Shown here one piece after another: positions 1 to 9,952 of a DNA stretch of 64,000 nucleotides. This DNA comes from Mitsuaria sp. 7 (GTDB lineage: Bacteria; Pseudomonadota; Gammaproteobacteria; Burkholderiales; Burkholderiaceae_C): NCBI RefSeq assembly GCF_001653795.1, contig NZ_CP011514.1, positions 3,056,279 through 3,120,278 of the forward strand, written 5' to 3'. Position numbers and translations under genes: made by a program. Position 1 is the first letter of the stretch. Each line of letters begins with the position of its first letter. A model generated the notes under the pieces. That model searched no databases. It was not told the origin of the DNA and saw only the letters and a program-made list of their open reading frames with translations.

Positions 1-3000
1 CGCCGTTGGTCAGGTCGCCGCCCAGCGTCAGGCTCAGGCCCGCGCCGCTGGAGATCTCGCCGCCGCCCGACAGGCCCGCCGCGGCCACGGTCACGCCCGT
101 GGCGCCCCAGACCTTGCCGCTGCCGTTGCGCAGGTCCAGCGCGGACGCGCGCGGATCCGCGCCGCCGTCGCCGATGACCGCCTGGCCGAGCGCGCTCAGC
201 ACGCCGCCGCCGTTGTCCAGCCGCTGCGACGCGGTCGCGCGCAGGTCGCCGTCCGCGCGCAGCTGCCCGTTGCGGTTGTCGATCGTGGCCGCGCGCAGCG
301 TCACGGCACCGCCTTGCAGTCCGAGGTTGGCGCCGCTCGTGTCACGGTTGTCGATCAGTCCGCCCGCGCGCAGGTCCAGCGTCTGGCCGCCGAAGATCAG
401 GCCGCTCTGGTTGAGCACCTGCCCGACCGTCGCCGTCGTGGTCTGCGCGCCCATCACCTGGCCGCCGCGGTTGTCCAGCGTGCCGGTGATGCCCAGGTTC
501 ACGGTCTGACCCGAGATCGCGTTGCGGTTCACCAGCGACGCGGCATTGATCGTCACCGCGTTGCCGGCCATGCCCGCGCCGTTGTCGACGCTGCCCGCGT
601 CCACGCGCAGGGCGCCCTGGGCGCGAAGGCCGGTCACCGTGGTGACCGCGGCATCGAAGGTGTTGGTGAGCGCGGCACCGGCCGTGTCCACCGACAGCGC
701 CCCCAGCGACTGCAGCAGGCCACCGTGGTTGTCCAGCGCGCCGCTGCGCACCGTCATCGCATCGCTGGCCAGCACGCGGCCGCCGCGGTTGTCCAGCGAC
801 TGGCCGCGCGCGTCCACGGTCACGGTGGAGCCGGAGAGTTCACCGCCCTGGTTGCCCAGGCCGGTCGAGGTGAGCGTCAGGCCGCCGGCGGCGAGCACCG
901 AGCCCTGCGCGTTGTCCAGCAGGCCGGACGTGGTGACGCCGATGGCGCCCTGCACGCTGGCGATGCGACCGCCCTGGTTGCTCAGCGAGCCGCCCTCCAG
1001 CGAGATCGCGCGCTGCGCAAGCAGCGTGCCCTGCTGGTTCAGCAGCGCACCGGGGGCGCGCACGGTCAGTTGCCCGTCGCTGCCGGCCCATCCGCCGCGG
1101 TTGTCGAGCGCGGCGGCGGTGATCGTCATGTCACCGCCGCTGCGCAGCCGTCCGCCCTGGTTGTCCAGTGCGTCGGCGCCGGTCACGCCGACCTGCAGCG
1201 CGCCACCGGCCTGCATCAGACCGCCGGCCGCGTTGCTCAGACGCCCCGCTTCGACGCTCAGGCCTGTGCCGGCCACGATGCTGCCGCCACGATTGCCCAG
1301 GGTGCCGTCGACATCGAGCGTCGCCGCCTGCGCCGCCGTCATCCGGCCGCCGTCATGGGCGAGGCTGCCCGCGACGAGGCGGAGGCTGTCCGCCTGCGTC
1401 GTCGCGCCGGTCGCGGTCAAGGCGCCGGTGACCTGCCAGTCGAGCGCGCCCGAGGTCAAGACCTGGCCCTGCGCGCCGTCCCACTGCGCGGCACGCAGCG
1501 TCAGATTGCCACCGGCCTGCGCGATGCGGCCCGCGCCGTTGTCGACGGTGCCTGCGGCCAGCGTCAGCTGCGCGCCGGCGGACTCGATGGTGCCGCCGTG
1601 GTTGTCGAGGTTGCCGCCGAGCACCGCCTGCAGCGTTCCCGCCGACGAGGTCTGCGTGAGCCGCCCGCCGGCATTGAGCCAGTCGCCGGCCGTCAGCCGG
1701 ACATCACCGGCGCTCACCTGCGCAGCGGAGGTCACGAGGCGAGCCGTCGCCGCCATCTCCAACCGCTGTGCCGCGGCCACCGCCGCATGGTCCAGTGACA
1801 GGTCCCCGGCGGTCGCCCGCAGCGCCATCGTGGCGGCCTGCAGCTGCGCACCCTGCAATTGCAGCGAAGGCGCGGTGACGCCCAGATCGCCGGCCGCCGT
1901 CGCCGCGCCGCCGAACTGCAGCGATCGCGTCGCGCTGAGCGACAGATCGCCGACCGTCGACCAGGTGTTGTCGGGACGAAGACCCGCAGCGAAGACGCCG
2001 TTGCCGCTCAGTTGTCCCGTGGAGGCGCTCAGCGAGCCCTGCGCGGCGATCGTGCCGGGGTTGCGCAGTTCGTCCGCCTGCACCGTGACGCGGCCCTGGC
2101 TGTAGACCATGCCGCTGTTGTCGAGCAGGCCGGTGACGGTCAGCGTCGTGTCGCCCACGCCTTGCACCGTGCCGGCGTTGGTCAGCCGGCCTGCATCGAT
2201 CGTCAGCACGCCGCCCGCACCGATCACGCCTTGCGCGCCGTTGTCCAGGCGGTCCGCGCGCAGCGCCACCGTCTGGCCGGACAACTGCCCGGCTGTGTTG
2301 TTCATGCCCGCCGACGCGATATCGAGGGTCGACGCGGCCTGCATCAGGCCGCCACGGTTGTCCAGCTCTCCGCCCACGCGCAGCACCGCGTTGCCGGCGC
2401 TGAGCAGGCGACCGTTCACATGGCTCAGGCTGCCCGCGTCGACGCGGACGCTGGCGCCCTGCGTCGTCGCGCCATCGAGCGTGAGTGCGCCGCTGGCGTT
2501 CAACGTCAGCGCGCCGGTGGCGAGCACCTGCCCTTGCGCACCGTCGAACTGGCGCACGCGGAAGTCCAGCGCGCCGCCCGCCTGGGCGATCCGTCCCGCG
2601 CCGTTGTCGACGCGGTCGGCAGCCAGCGTCGTCGACGCGCCATTCATGCCGAGCTCACCCTGACGGTTGTCCAGCAGGCCGCTCACCGTCGCGGTGAAAG
2701 CGCCCGTCGCATCCGTCTGCAGCCAGCGGCCCGCGAGGTTGCTCCAGCGCCCGGCGGTCAGGTCGATGGCCCCGGCTTCCACCGAGGCGTGGTCGCTGAC
2801 GACCGCACCGGCCGCGTTCAGCGACAGGGCCCCGCGCACGGACCAGACCGCGCGGTCCAGGCCGATCGTTCCCGCCCCATCGGTCGCGATCAGCGTCGCC
2901 GCCTTCGCCTGCGCCTGGCTGTCGTCGAGATCGAGGTGCGCCGCGGTCGCGCTCAGTGCACCGGCCGTCAGCAGGTGACCGCTCTGCTGCAGCGTGCCGT

Positions 3001-6000
3001 CGACCGTCAGCCGCAGGTCGCCGGCGGCGGCCAGCGTGTTGTCGCCCTTCAGTCCCGCCGCGAGCGTGCCGGCGCTGGCGATGCTGCCGGCGGCGATGGT
3101 CAGTCCGCCCTGGGCGGCCACGATGGCGGACGCGGTCTGCGTCAGCGCCCCGACGGTCAGCGCCGCGTCGCCCTGCGCGTGGATCGTGCCGGCGTTCGCG
3201 AGCGTGCCGGTGACCGTCAGGTCCGCACGCCCCTGCGCCTGCGCGCTGCCGCCGTTGGTCCAATGGTCGGCGTTCACCGTCAAGTCGCCGCGCGCGGCGA
3301 TCAGCCCCTGAGCGCCGTTGTCGAGCGTCGTCGCGGTCAGCGTCACACGCTGGCCGTCCAGTTGCCCGGCAGCGTTCGCCATCGTCGCCGCGGCGGCGCT
3401 CAACGCGCCCGTCGCGCTGATCTGTCCGCCCTGGTTCTGCAACGCGCCGGTCACCGTCAACGCAGCGTCGCCTTGCACCAGCAGGTGGCCGTTGCGGTGA
3501 TCCAGGCTCGCACCGGTCAGCGTCAACGCCGAGGCCTGCGTCGTCGCGCCGTTCAGGTCGATCGCGCCGGTCGACTCGATCGTCAGCCGGCCGTCGGTCA
3601 GCACCTGCCCCGACGCGCCATCCACGCGGTCCCCGCGCAGGACCAGGTCGCCGCCGCCGGCTTGCACCAGGCGGCCGTTGGCGTTGTCCAGGCGGCCGGC
3701 CTGCAGCGACATCGCGCGACCCTGCGCGCTGATGACGCCCTGGGCGTTGAGGAGGCCCTCCGCGACGGTCGCCTGCAGTGCCCCCGTGCCGCCGGTCTGG
3801 GCGAGCACGCCGCCCGTGTTGTTCCATTGCCGCGCGGCGATCGTCACGTCGTGGCCGCTGAGCGTGGCGCCGGTCGTCAGCAGCGCGTCGGAGGTCGAGA
3901 TCGACAGCGCATCGGCAGCCGCCGCCTGCGCGCCGTTCAGCGACAGGTCGCCGCGGGTCGCGGTGAACGCCATGCTCGCGGCCTGCGAGCGGCTGCCCCC
4001 CAGGTCCAGCGTGCCGCCGCTCGCGGACAGCGCGCCCGCCGCGAAGAGGCTGCCGCCTTGCCGGAGCGCGCCGGTCGTGCGCAGCGCGAGATCACCGCTC
4101 GCTGCCGAGCCGCCGTTGCCGAGCAGCCCGGCCGCGAAGGTGCCGCTGCTGTCGATGGACGTCGCGTCGACGCTCAGATGTCCCTGCGCCGCGATCGTGC
4201 CCGTCGATTGCTGGATCAGGCGTCCGACGTTCAACGCCAGATCGCCCCGTCCCTGCACCGTGCCGCTGTTGGCGAAGGTATCGAGGACGTTCAGCGACAT
4301 CCCGCCTTGCGACTGCAGATGGCCGATGTTGTCCAGGGTGTTCGCGCGCACGGTCAGGCGATCCGCGCCGGTGATCAGCCCTCGCCCGGCGTTCGTCAAC
4401 GTGCCGGCATCGACCGCCACGGTCCTGCCGCTGATCTCGCCGTCGAGATTCGTGACGGCATCGCCGCTCAGCGACAAGGCGCCGCCGGCCTGCAGCGCGC
4501 CGGCTGCGTTGTCGATCGCCCGCGCCGCGACGACCAGTCCTTCGGATGCGGCCATCTCGCCGCCCCGGTGCGTCAGGTGTCCTGCCTGCAGATCGATCGC
4601 TCGCGCCTGCGTCAACGCGTCGGTGAGATCCGCGTCGCCGCTCGCGCGCACCTGCAGCGCGCCTCGTGCCAGCAACTCGCCGCGCGCCCCGTCGATGCGA
4701 CCGGCGCTCAACGTCAGCGCATCGCCCGCCTGCGCGACGCGGCCCGCCGTGTTGTCGAACGAGCCGGCCGTGATTGCCAGCGATACGCCATTGGCGCCGA
4801 TCTGACCGCCCGCGTTGTCCAGGTGTCCCGCGACCTGCAGCGTCATCGCGCCCGCGGCGCCGGTCTGGAGGACTTCGCCGCCCGCGTTGCGCCAAGCGTC
4901 CGCCTTGATCGCCACCTGGGCGCCGGCAATGCGTGCGCCTTCCGTGGAGAGCTGGCCGGCACCGTCCAGCGCCAGGCTGCCCGACGTCGACACCGTCGCG
5001 CGGTCCAGCGTCATGCCGCCCTGACGGGCGGTCATCGCGACGCTGGCCGCCTGCGAGGCGCTGTCCTGCAGGGCCAGCGACTCCGCAGTCGCCGTCAATG
5101 CGCCGCCGGCCAGCAGCGTGCCGCCGTGACGCAGCGTCCCGGTGGCATCGATGCTCAGGTCGCCCGCGTTGCCGACGGTGCCGTCGACGCGCAGACCCGC
5201 GGCCAGCAGGCCGGTGGTCGACACCTGGTCGGCCCGCACGGACAAGGTGCCTCCCGCCGCGAGGACACCCGTCGTTTCGAGTCGCGTGGCCGCGATGGTC
5301 GCGTCGCCGCGCGCGTAGACGCTGCCCGCGCCCCGCAGGCGATCGGCGTTCAGCGCCAGGGTGCCGGCCTCGATACGGCCGCTGCCGTTGTCCCATTCGC
5401 CCGCTTGCAGCGCGGCGCGTCCGCTCGCCGCGACGACGCCGCCCGCATTGACCAGTTGCTGCGCGTTCAGCGACAGCACGTCCGCGACGATCTGGCCGCC
5501 GGTGTTGTCGATCGCGACGATCCGCTGCCCGGCGCCGGCTTCCAGCGTTCCGGCGGACTGCATCACGCCGCTCCGGTTGCCGAGGCTGCCCGTCTCGACG
5601 CGCAGCACGCGGCCGCTGGTTGAGAGCACCCCGTCGTTGTTCTCCAAGACGGCGGCGCGCAGCGCGAGCGTGTCGCTGTTCGTCTGCAGGACGCCGCCGG
5701 TGTTGTCGAGTCGTCCATCGACGTCGACGGAGGAATCGGCCGCAGACGCGACCCGCGTGTGGGCGCCGCGATGCGACAACTCGGTCGCATGCCATTGGAT
5801 CGTCGGCGCCGACACCTCGGCGCGGTCCAGCGTTGCCGCGATGGCGTCGATGCGGAAGACGCCGTTGGACAGCACCTGCGCGGACGCCAGGCCCAGCGAG
5901 CCCGTGCTCATCGACAACACGCCCGAACCGTAGTGTTCCACCCGGGCGCGTTGCGCGCTGACGGTATCGGCCGCGATCAGCAGATCCGTCCCGTTGGTGG

Positions 6001-7711
6001 CGATGCGCGCGTCGTCGGCGACGATCGCGCCCAGGACGCGCACGGACAACACGTCGGTGCCCAGGCTCAGCCACTCGGACTTGCGCAGGTCGATGTCATG
6101 CGCGGCGACGGACAGCGTCTTTCCCGCGAGGCTCGCCGCCTGCGTGCTCAGCGTGCCGTCCGCCTTCAGGCTCAGCGTGCCGTCGGCCGACAGCTGCGCG
6201 CCGTCGGCGGTCAGCGTCGGCGCGGTGGCGGCGATGGTGCCCGCCTGCGCTTGCGCGCGCGTCAGGTCGACCGACGCCGTGCCGGTGACTTCGATGCCGT
6301 TGCCTGCGATGAGCAGCGCCTCGCGCGCCGCCACGGTGTCGCCGCCTAGCGCGATCGAGCCGGCCTGCGCCTGCGCGCCGCCGAGATTGATCGTCGGCGC
6401 CTGCACCGTCAGCCGGTCCGCGGCCAGCAACTGGCCGGCCTGCTTCGCCGACTGCGTCGCGGTGAGCGCGAGGCTGCCGCCGCCCGCCACGATCGCGCCG
6501 TCGGCCGCCAGACCCGCCGCGGTCACGCTGCCGGCTTCGCCCGCCAGTTGCGGCGCGCGCACGTCCGCCGAGCCGCGCGACGCCATCCAGCCGGCATTGC
6601 GAACACCGGCGTTGGATTGCACCGTCAGCGACGGCGCGCCGTTGACATCCGCCTCCTGCGCGTAGACGGTGCCGCTGTTGTCCAGCCAGCCGTCCGCACG
6701 CAGCGTCAGTTGTCCGCCCACGACCTGCCCGGCCTGGCGCACGCCCAGGCCCGCCTCGGTGCCCACCAGCCTGATGCGCTGCGCGTAGATGCCGCCGAGC
6801 GCCGTGCTGTCCAGCGCGTAGCGCGGACGCTCGCCCGTGGGCGCGAGCGACTCGCCGCCGGCGACACCGTTCTCGTCCACCGTCATCAGCTGCGTGCCCG
6901 TCTGGATGCGGGCGTCCTTGGCCCAGATCCCGGCGTTGATCTCGACCGCGCGCGCGAGCAGCGCCGTGTAGTCGGTCGACGCGCCGTCCAGGCCCTGCCC
7001 GTCCACGCGGATCAGCCCGCCCTGCACGCCGTAACCGGCGATGCTGCCGTCGGCGTTGAAGCGCGGCGTGCCGGTGGTCAGCACGGCCGCGCTGGCGTTG
7101 ATGAAGCCGGCCCCGTCGACCTGGATGCCGGACGGGTTGGCGATAACGACCTCGGCGCGCTGGCCCGCCACCTCGACGTAGCCCTTCAACTGGCTGGGCG
7201 CGCTGCTGTTGACCTCGTTGAGGATCACGCGCGCGCCGCCCTTGGCCAGCCACGGATTGCCCTGCACGAAGCCGCCGAGCTGCGTGCTGACGTCGGTGCG
7301 CGAGTTGTTCAGGATCACGCCGCGCTTGTCGACGTCGAACTGGCTGTAGCTGTTGCGCGAGACGCCGGCGGCGCTCGGCGTCTGGATGTTGACCTGCACC
7401 GTGCCGTTGGCGCTGTTCACCACCGTCGGCTGCTGGCCCTTGGGCGCGTTCGGGTCGGCCTTCACCTGCGCGAGCGCGTCCGGTGCCAGCGTGATCGCCG
7501 CGCCCATCGCGAACGCGGCCGCCAGCGCGAGCAGCGCGGGCGGGCCGCGCGAGACCGCCGGCAGGACTTCGGCGGCGCTCAGCGCGCGCGCGGCGGGCCC
7601 CTGGCTCTCCCCGGCGCTGCCGCCCTTGACGTGGCTCAGCGCAGTCTCGGCCACGGCCATCATCTGGCCGCGTTGCTTGTTGAAGACGATTCGGTACTGG
7701 AGACGGTTCAT
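1..7711 (-). CDS. Two-partner secretion exoprotein TpsA (filamentous haemagglutinin/haemolysin family), C-terminus outside window
   Basis: Read from ATG at 7711, one frame stays open to the window edge (at least 2570 residues), so the gene is 3'-truncated here. The N-terminus (MNRLQYRIVFNK, with a hydrophobic core at about residues 60-75) is the extended signal peptide typical of TpsA proteins. The TPS secretion domain follows at about 93-330, with NPWLA near 152 and ANPSGI at 191-196; the family's CxxC pair after NPxGI is missing. The remainder is a beta-helix of short LDN-x-GG and ALxxxA repeats arranged in long modules of about 357 residues. It should be exported through the adjacent TpsB and act at or beyond the cell surface as an adhesin, haemolysin or contact-dependent toxin. 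Which of these depends on the unseen C-terminus. The family assignment is firm; the function is open. Confidence 0.93.
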   Translation of the reverse strand, partial: MNRLQYRIVFNKQRGQMMAVAETALSHVKGGSAGESQGPAARALSAAEVLPAVSRGPPALLALAAAFAMGAAITLAPDALAQVKADPNAPKGQQPTVVNSANGTVQVNIQTPSAAGVSRNSYSQFDVDKRGVILNNSRTDVSTQLGGFVQGNPWLAKGGARVILNEVNSSAPSQLKGYVEVAGQRAEVVIANPSGIQVDGAGFINASAAVLTTGTPRFNADGSIAGYGVQGGLIRVDGQGLDGASTDYTALLARAVEINAGIWAKDARIQTGTQLMTVDENGVAGGESLAPTGERPRYALDSTALGGIYAQRIRLVGTEAGLGVRQAGQVVGGQLTLRADGWLDNSGTVYAQEADVNGAPSLTVQSNAGVRNAGWMASRGSADVRAPQLAGEAGSVTAAGLAADGAIVAGGGSLALTATQSAKQAGQLLAADRLTVQAPTINLGGAQAQAGSIALGGDTVAAREALLIAGNGIEVTGTASVDLTRAQAQAGTIAATAPTLTADGAQLSADGTLSLKADGTLSTQAASLAGKTLSVAAHDIDLRKSEWLSLGTDVLSVRVLGAIVADDARIATNGTDLLIAADTVSAQRARVEHYGSGVLSMSTGSLGLASAQVLSNGVFRIDAIAATLDRAEVSAPTIQWHATELSHRGAHTRVASAADSSVDVDGRLDNTGGVLQTNSDTLALRAAVLENNDGVLSTSGRVLRVETGSLGNRSGVMQSAGTLEAGAGQRIVAIDNTGGQIVADVLSLNAQQLVNAGGVVAASGRAALQAGEWDNGSGRIEAGTLALNADRLRGAGSVYARGDATIAATRLETTGVLAAGGTLSVRADQVSTTGLLAAGLRVDGTVGNAGDLSIDATGTLRHGGTLLAGGALTATAESLALQDSASQAASVAMTARQGGMTLDRATVSTSGSLALDGAGQLSTEGARIAGAQVAIKADAWRNAGGEVLQTGAAGAMTLQVAGHLDNAGGQIGANGVSLAITAGSFDNTAGRVAQAGDALTLSAGRIDGARGELLARGALQVRASGDADLTDALTQARAIDLQAGHLTHRGGEMAASEGLVVAARAIDNAAGALQAGGALSLSGDAVTNLDGEISGRTVAVDAGTLTNAGRGLITGADRLTVRANTLDNIGHLQSQGGMSLNVLDTFANSGTVQGRGDLALNVGRLIQQSTGTIAAQGHLSVDATSIDSSGTFAAGLLGNGGSAASGDLALRTTGALRQGGSLFAAGALSASGGTLDLGGSRSQAASMAFTATRGDLSLNGAQAAAADALSISTSDALLTTGATLSGHDVTIAARQWNNTGGVLAQTGGTGALQATVAEGLLNAQGVISAQGRAMSLQAGRLDNANGRLVQAGGGDLVLRGDRVDGASGQVLTDGRLTIESTGAIDLNGATTQASALTLTGASLDHRNGHLLVQGDAALTVTGALQNQGGQISATGALSAAAATMANAAGQLDGQRVTLTATTLDNGAQGLIAARGDLTVNADHWTNGGSAQAQGRADLTVTGTLANAGTIHAQGDAALTVGALTQTASAIVAAQGGLTIAAGSIASAGTLAAGLKGDNTLAAAGDLRLTVDGTLQQSGHLLTAGALSATAAHLDLDDSQAQAKAATLIATDGAGTIGLDRAVWSVRGALSLNAAGAVVSDHASVEAGAIDLTAGRWSNLAGRWLQTDATGAFTATVSGLLDNRQGELGMNGASTTLAADRVDNGAGRIAQAGGALDFRVRQFDGAQGQVLATGALTLNASGALTLDGATTQGASVRVDAGSLSHVNGRLLSAGNAVLRVGGELDNRGGLMQAASTLDIASAGMNNTAGQLSGQTVALRADRLDNGAQGVIGAGGVLTIDAGRLTNAGTVQGVGDTTLTVTGLLDNSGMVYSQGRVTVQADELRNPGTIAAQGSLSASTGQLSGNGVFAAGLRPDNTWSTVGDLSLSATRSLQFGGAATAAGDLGVTAPSLQLQGAQLQAATMALRATAGDLSLDHAAVAAAQRLEMAATARLVTSAAQVSAGDVRLTAGDWLNAGGRLTQTSSAGTLQAVLGGNLDNHGGTIESAGAQLTLAAGTVDNGAGRIAQAGGNLTLRAAQWDGAQGQVLTSGALDWQVTGALTATGATTQADSLRLVAGSLAHDGGRMTAAQAATLDVDGTLGNRGGSIVAGTGLSVEAGRLSNAAGGLMQAGGALQVGVTGADALDNQGGRLRSGGDMTITAAALDNRGGWAGSDGQLTVRAPGALLNQQGTLLAQRAISLEGGSLSNQGGRIASVQGAIGVTTSGLLDNAQGSVLAAGGLTLTSTGLGNQGGELSGSTVTVDARGQSLDNRGGRVLASDAMTVRSGALDNHGGLLQSLGALSVDTAGAALTNTFDAAVTTVTGLRAQGALRVDAGSVDNGAGMAGNAVTINAASLVNRNAISGQTVNLGITGTLDNRGGQVMGAQTTTATVGQVLNQSGLIFGGQTLDLRAGGLIDNRDTSGANLGLQGGAVTLRAATIDNRNGQLRADGDLRATASQRLDNGGGVLSALGQAVIGDGGADPRASALDLRNGSGKVWGATGVTVAAAGLSGGGEISSGAGLSLTLGGDLTNG
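1390..5700 (-). repeat. Long-period tandem modules (about 1.07 kb, four copies) inside tpsA
   Basis: Two independent landmarks recur at regular spacing. A TTQAxxL-type segment lies near 1395, 2460, 3540 and 4610. An AAGLxxDxTxxxxGDL-type segment lies near 1985, 3055, 4130 and 5195. Both give a period of about 1065-1076 bp, roughly 357 residues. The copies have diverged at the sequence level but are collinear, which points to old internal duplications of a beta-helix block rather than recent expansion. Boundaries are approximate. Confidence 0.7.
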
Positions 7712-7792
7712 CGCGATATCACCGGGAAGAAGTCGGCATGGACGATCGCCGGGCTGCCCGGGCGGGTCAGCCGGATCGTCCAGGGCCACAGG

Positions 7793-9583
7793 TCAGCGGG
7801 AGTAGGTCAGGTTGAAGCCCGCGACGACGCGGGCATCCGGGAAGCGGGACGGCTGCCACAGCGGCGCGCCGGCGAACACCTCGAGCGAGAAGCCCTGCGT
7901 GCGCACGCGCGAGCCGATGACGGCGCCGGTCAGGTGACGTCCGGCGAGGCGTTCGGCGCCGTAGCCGCCGACCAGGCCGGCATCGACGCCGAGGTACATC
8001 GACACGGCCGGGGACTGCTGCGCCGCGGACAGCGGCAGCTCGGCCTCGTTGCGCCAGAGCAGGCCGTTGTCGCCGGACAGCGAGGCGTCGCTGCCGAAAC
8101 CGCGCACGGTGTAGCGGCCGCCGATCGAGAAACGGTCCTGCGGCGTGAGCCGGTTCAGCGCGTACTGGCCACGCAGCGAGCTGCTCAGCTGCAGTTGGCG
8201 ACTGCCCAGCGTCAATGCGCCGTTGATGCTGTAGCTGCCCTGCAGCAGGCGCACGCGTGACTCGCCCTCGCCGAAGCTCTCTTCGGGCGCCTGCAGCGCG
8301 TGGAAGGCACCGGTGCCGCGCTTCAGGCTGAGTTCGGCCTCGCTGCCGATGCCGCCCGCATTGCGCTTCAGGTTGATGCCGGCCTCCCAGCCGCCGGTGC
8401 GGCGGCGCTGGACTTCGACCTCGGCATCGTCGATGTAGTTGCGCGAGCCGCGGCCGAACAGCTTCACGTAGCCGCTGAACTTGTACTGGCCGTCGCGCCA
8501 GAGCATGCGGGTCAGCTTCAGTTCGCCGTTGCTGCTGGCGCCGCGGTAGACGTAGGTCTGGCTGGCGCCGATGACGACCTGGCGGTAGCCGCTGCGGCTG
8601 ACCGTGACGCTGACGAGCGAATGCCCCCACGGCAGCGAGTAGTGCAGCACGTGGCCGCCGGTGCCCTTGTGCGGACCGTCGCGGTGGTCGACGCGGCGCG
8701 CGAGCCAGTCGGCATCGCGGTTCAGCGTCACGTAGAACAGGTCGTTGAGCGTCAGCGCGTGGTCCAGCGATGCGGTCAGCGCGAGCGGGTAGCGGCCCGT
8801 GGCCTCGCTGCCGCTGTCGTCGAGCGAGACCTGCCAGCGCCACTGGCGGCCGCCCTGGTAGCTGACGGCGAGGTCGCTGTAGCCGGGTTCGCTGGTGCCT
8901 TGCGCGGGCTCGACCTGGATGTCGGCCTGTGCGCCGGGGACGCGCTGCAGGTTCTCCAGCGCCTGCTCCATGTCGCGCAGGTTCAACACGTCGCCGGGCT
9001 TCACGGGCAAGGCGTTGACGAGCCGCACCTGAGGCGACGTGCCCTCGCGCAGGCGGATCGCATGGACGCGGCCCGGCACGACGGTCAGCACGAGCCGCCC
9101 CGTGGACAGGTCCTGCGGCGCCGCGAGCACGCGGGTGGTGATGAAGCCTTCCTCGATGAGCGCGTCCTGCAGGCGCGTCACGAGCGTGGCGATGCTGCCG
9201 GCGCCGAGGCAGCGGCCGAGGGGTGCGTCATCGCCCTGGGGGCCGTCGAGCGCGCCGATCTGGCGCGCCATGCGCGGTTGACCTTCGACGCCGCTCAGGT
9301 CGATCTGCGTGATCTGGAAACACGGGGACTCGTCGTCGCGCAGGCGGGGACGCGCCTGCGGCGCGCTGGCGCGCAGGCGGACGTCCGGTTCGCGTTCCAG
9401 CGACTGGCGTTGCTGCGTCTCGCGCTGCTGCTGGAGCTGGCGCTGCGCATCGGGGTCGACGGTGCCGGGAGGCAAGGTCTGACCCCGGGCGGTTTCGTAG
9501 CCGGCGCACAAGGCGGCAGCGATCGCGATCGTGGCGACCGTCGGCACGCCGACGGCCGGACGCCGCCGCGTGGGCGTCCGCAT
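7793..9583 (-). CDS. TpsB outer-membrane transporter (ShlB/FhaC/HecB family)
   Basis: A protein of 596 residues that should form the outer-membrane pore secreting the TpsA encoded 81 bp downstream. It has a signal peptide (about 1-33), a Gln/Arg-rich periplasmic linker (about 45-62), a POTRA-type domain starting near CFQITQIDLSG (88), and a C-terminal 16-strand-type barrel. The barrel carries the Omp85-superfamily VRGF motif at 493-496. The last residues are YSR rather than the usual terminal aromatic. The ATG at 9583 was chosen because GAGAAG lies six bases upstream; a longer reading to 9670 would bury the signal peptide. The order tpsB-tpsA on one strand with no gap for a promoter indicates an operon. 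Confidence 0.93.
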   Translation of the reverse strand: MRTPTRRRPAVGVPTVATIAIAAALCAGYETARGQTLPPGTVDPDAQRQLQQQRETQQRQSLEREPDVRLRASAPQARPRLRDDESPCFQITQIDLSGVEGQPRMARQIGALDGPQGDDAPLGRCLGAGSIATLVTRLQDALIEEGFITTRVLAAPQDLSTGRLVLTVVPGRVHAIRLREGTSPQVRLVNALPVKPGDVLNLRDMEQALENLQRVPGAQADIQVEPAQGTSEPGYSDLAVSYQGGRQWRWQVSLDDSGSEATGRYPLALTASLDHALTLNDLFYVTLNRDADWLARRVDHRDGPHKGTGGHVLHYSLPWGHSLVSVTVSRSGYRQVVIGASQTYVYRGASSNGELKLTRMLWRDGQYKFSGYVKLFGRGSRNYIDDAEVEVQRRRTGGWEAGINLKRNAGGIGSEAELSLKRGTGAFHALQAPEESFGEGESRVRLLQGSYSINGALTLGSRQLQLSSSLRGQYALNRLTPQDRFSIGGRYTVRGFGSDASLSGDNGLLWRNEAELPLSAAQQSPAVSMYLGVDAGLVGGYGAERLAGRHLTGAVIGSRVRTQGFSLEVFAGAPLWQPSRFPDARVVAGFNLTYSR

Positions 9584-9952
9584 TTCATACTTCTCTTGCA
9601 TCCCTGCCTGCCGTTGGTCTGGCGTTGTTTTTTCAACCCAGGACGGGCCAGGCGAGCGGCGATGCGTCACGAACCGGTCGAGTCCGGTCCGGCAACCCCG
9701 CTATCTCGAGTCGTGACATCCGTCGGATGCCGTCGCTGAGACCGGAGGCTTTGCGTCGCCGGCTCGCGCCGGTTTTGCCCTGATCAGCCCCTGGGTCGTG
9801 ACATCCCTCACGGAATGCACGCCCTCATGGGGAACTGAGGTAAACGACTGTATCGGAAGGCAACAGCACCGACACATCGCCACCCGGGGGTGGTTGACGG
9901 GCGGTAGGCGGATGCGGTAGCCGGAAGGGATGAGGGCCAAGATGGCCGCTCT
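9584..9952. other. Intergenic region upstream of tpsB
   Basis: This 369-bp stretch separates tpsB from the immunity-like genes, all on the minus strand. It should contain the tpsBA promoter, but no clear -35/-10 pair stands out. It holds a short hairpin near 9759-9772 (ccggc/gccgg) followed by tttt on the plus strand, and two identical 12-base direct repeats listed separately. The open frames in it look non-coding. Confidence 0.5.
9710..9806. repeat. Pair of 12-bp direct repeats upstream of tpsB
   Basis: The sequence gtcgtgacatcc occurs at 9710-9721 and again at 9795-9806. The 85-bp spacing is close to eight helical turns, so a protein bound at both sites would face the same side of the DNA. 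The pair may be a regulator-binding site for the tpsBA operon. The repeats are seen directly; the function is inferred. Confidence 0.4.

Noticed and set aside
1859..5623. Plus-strand open frame of 1254 codons
   Set aside because: It is antisense to tpsA. Its product is Arg/Ala/Gln-rich and patternless, as expected when GC-rich third positions suppress stops; the minus-strand frame has the TPS motifs.
9701..9940. Minus-strand frame of 79 codons upstream of tpsB
   Set aside because: No ribosome site, no recognisable features, and it covers the direct repeats of the regulatory region.
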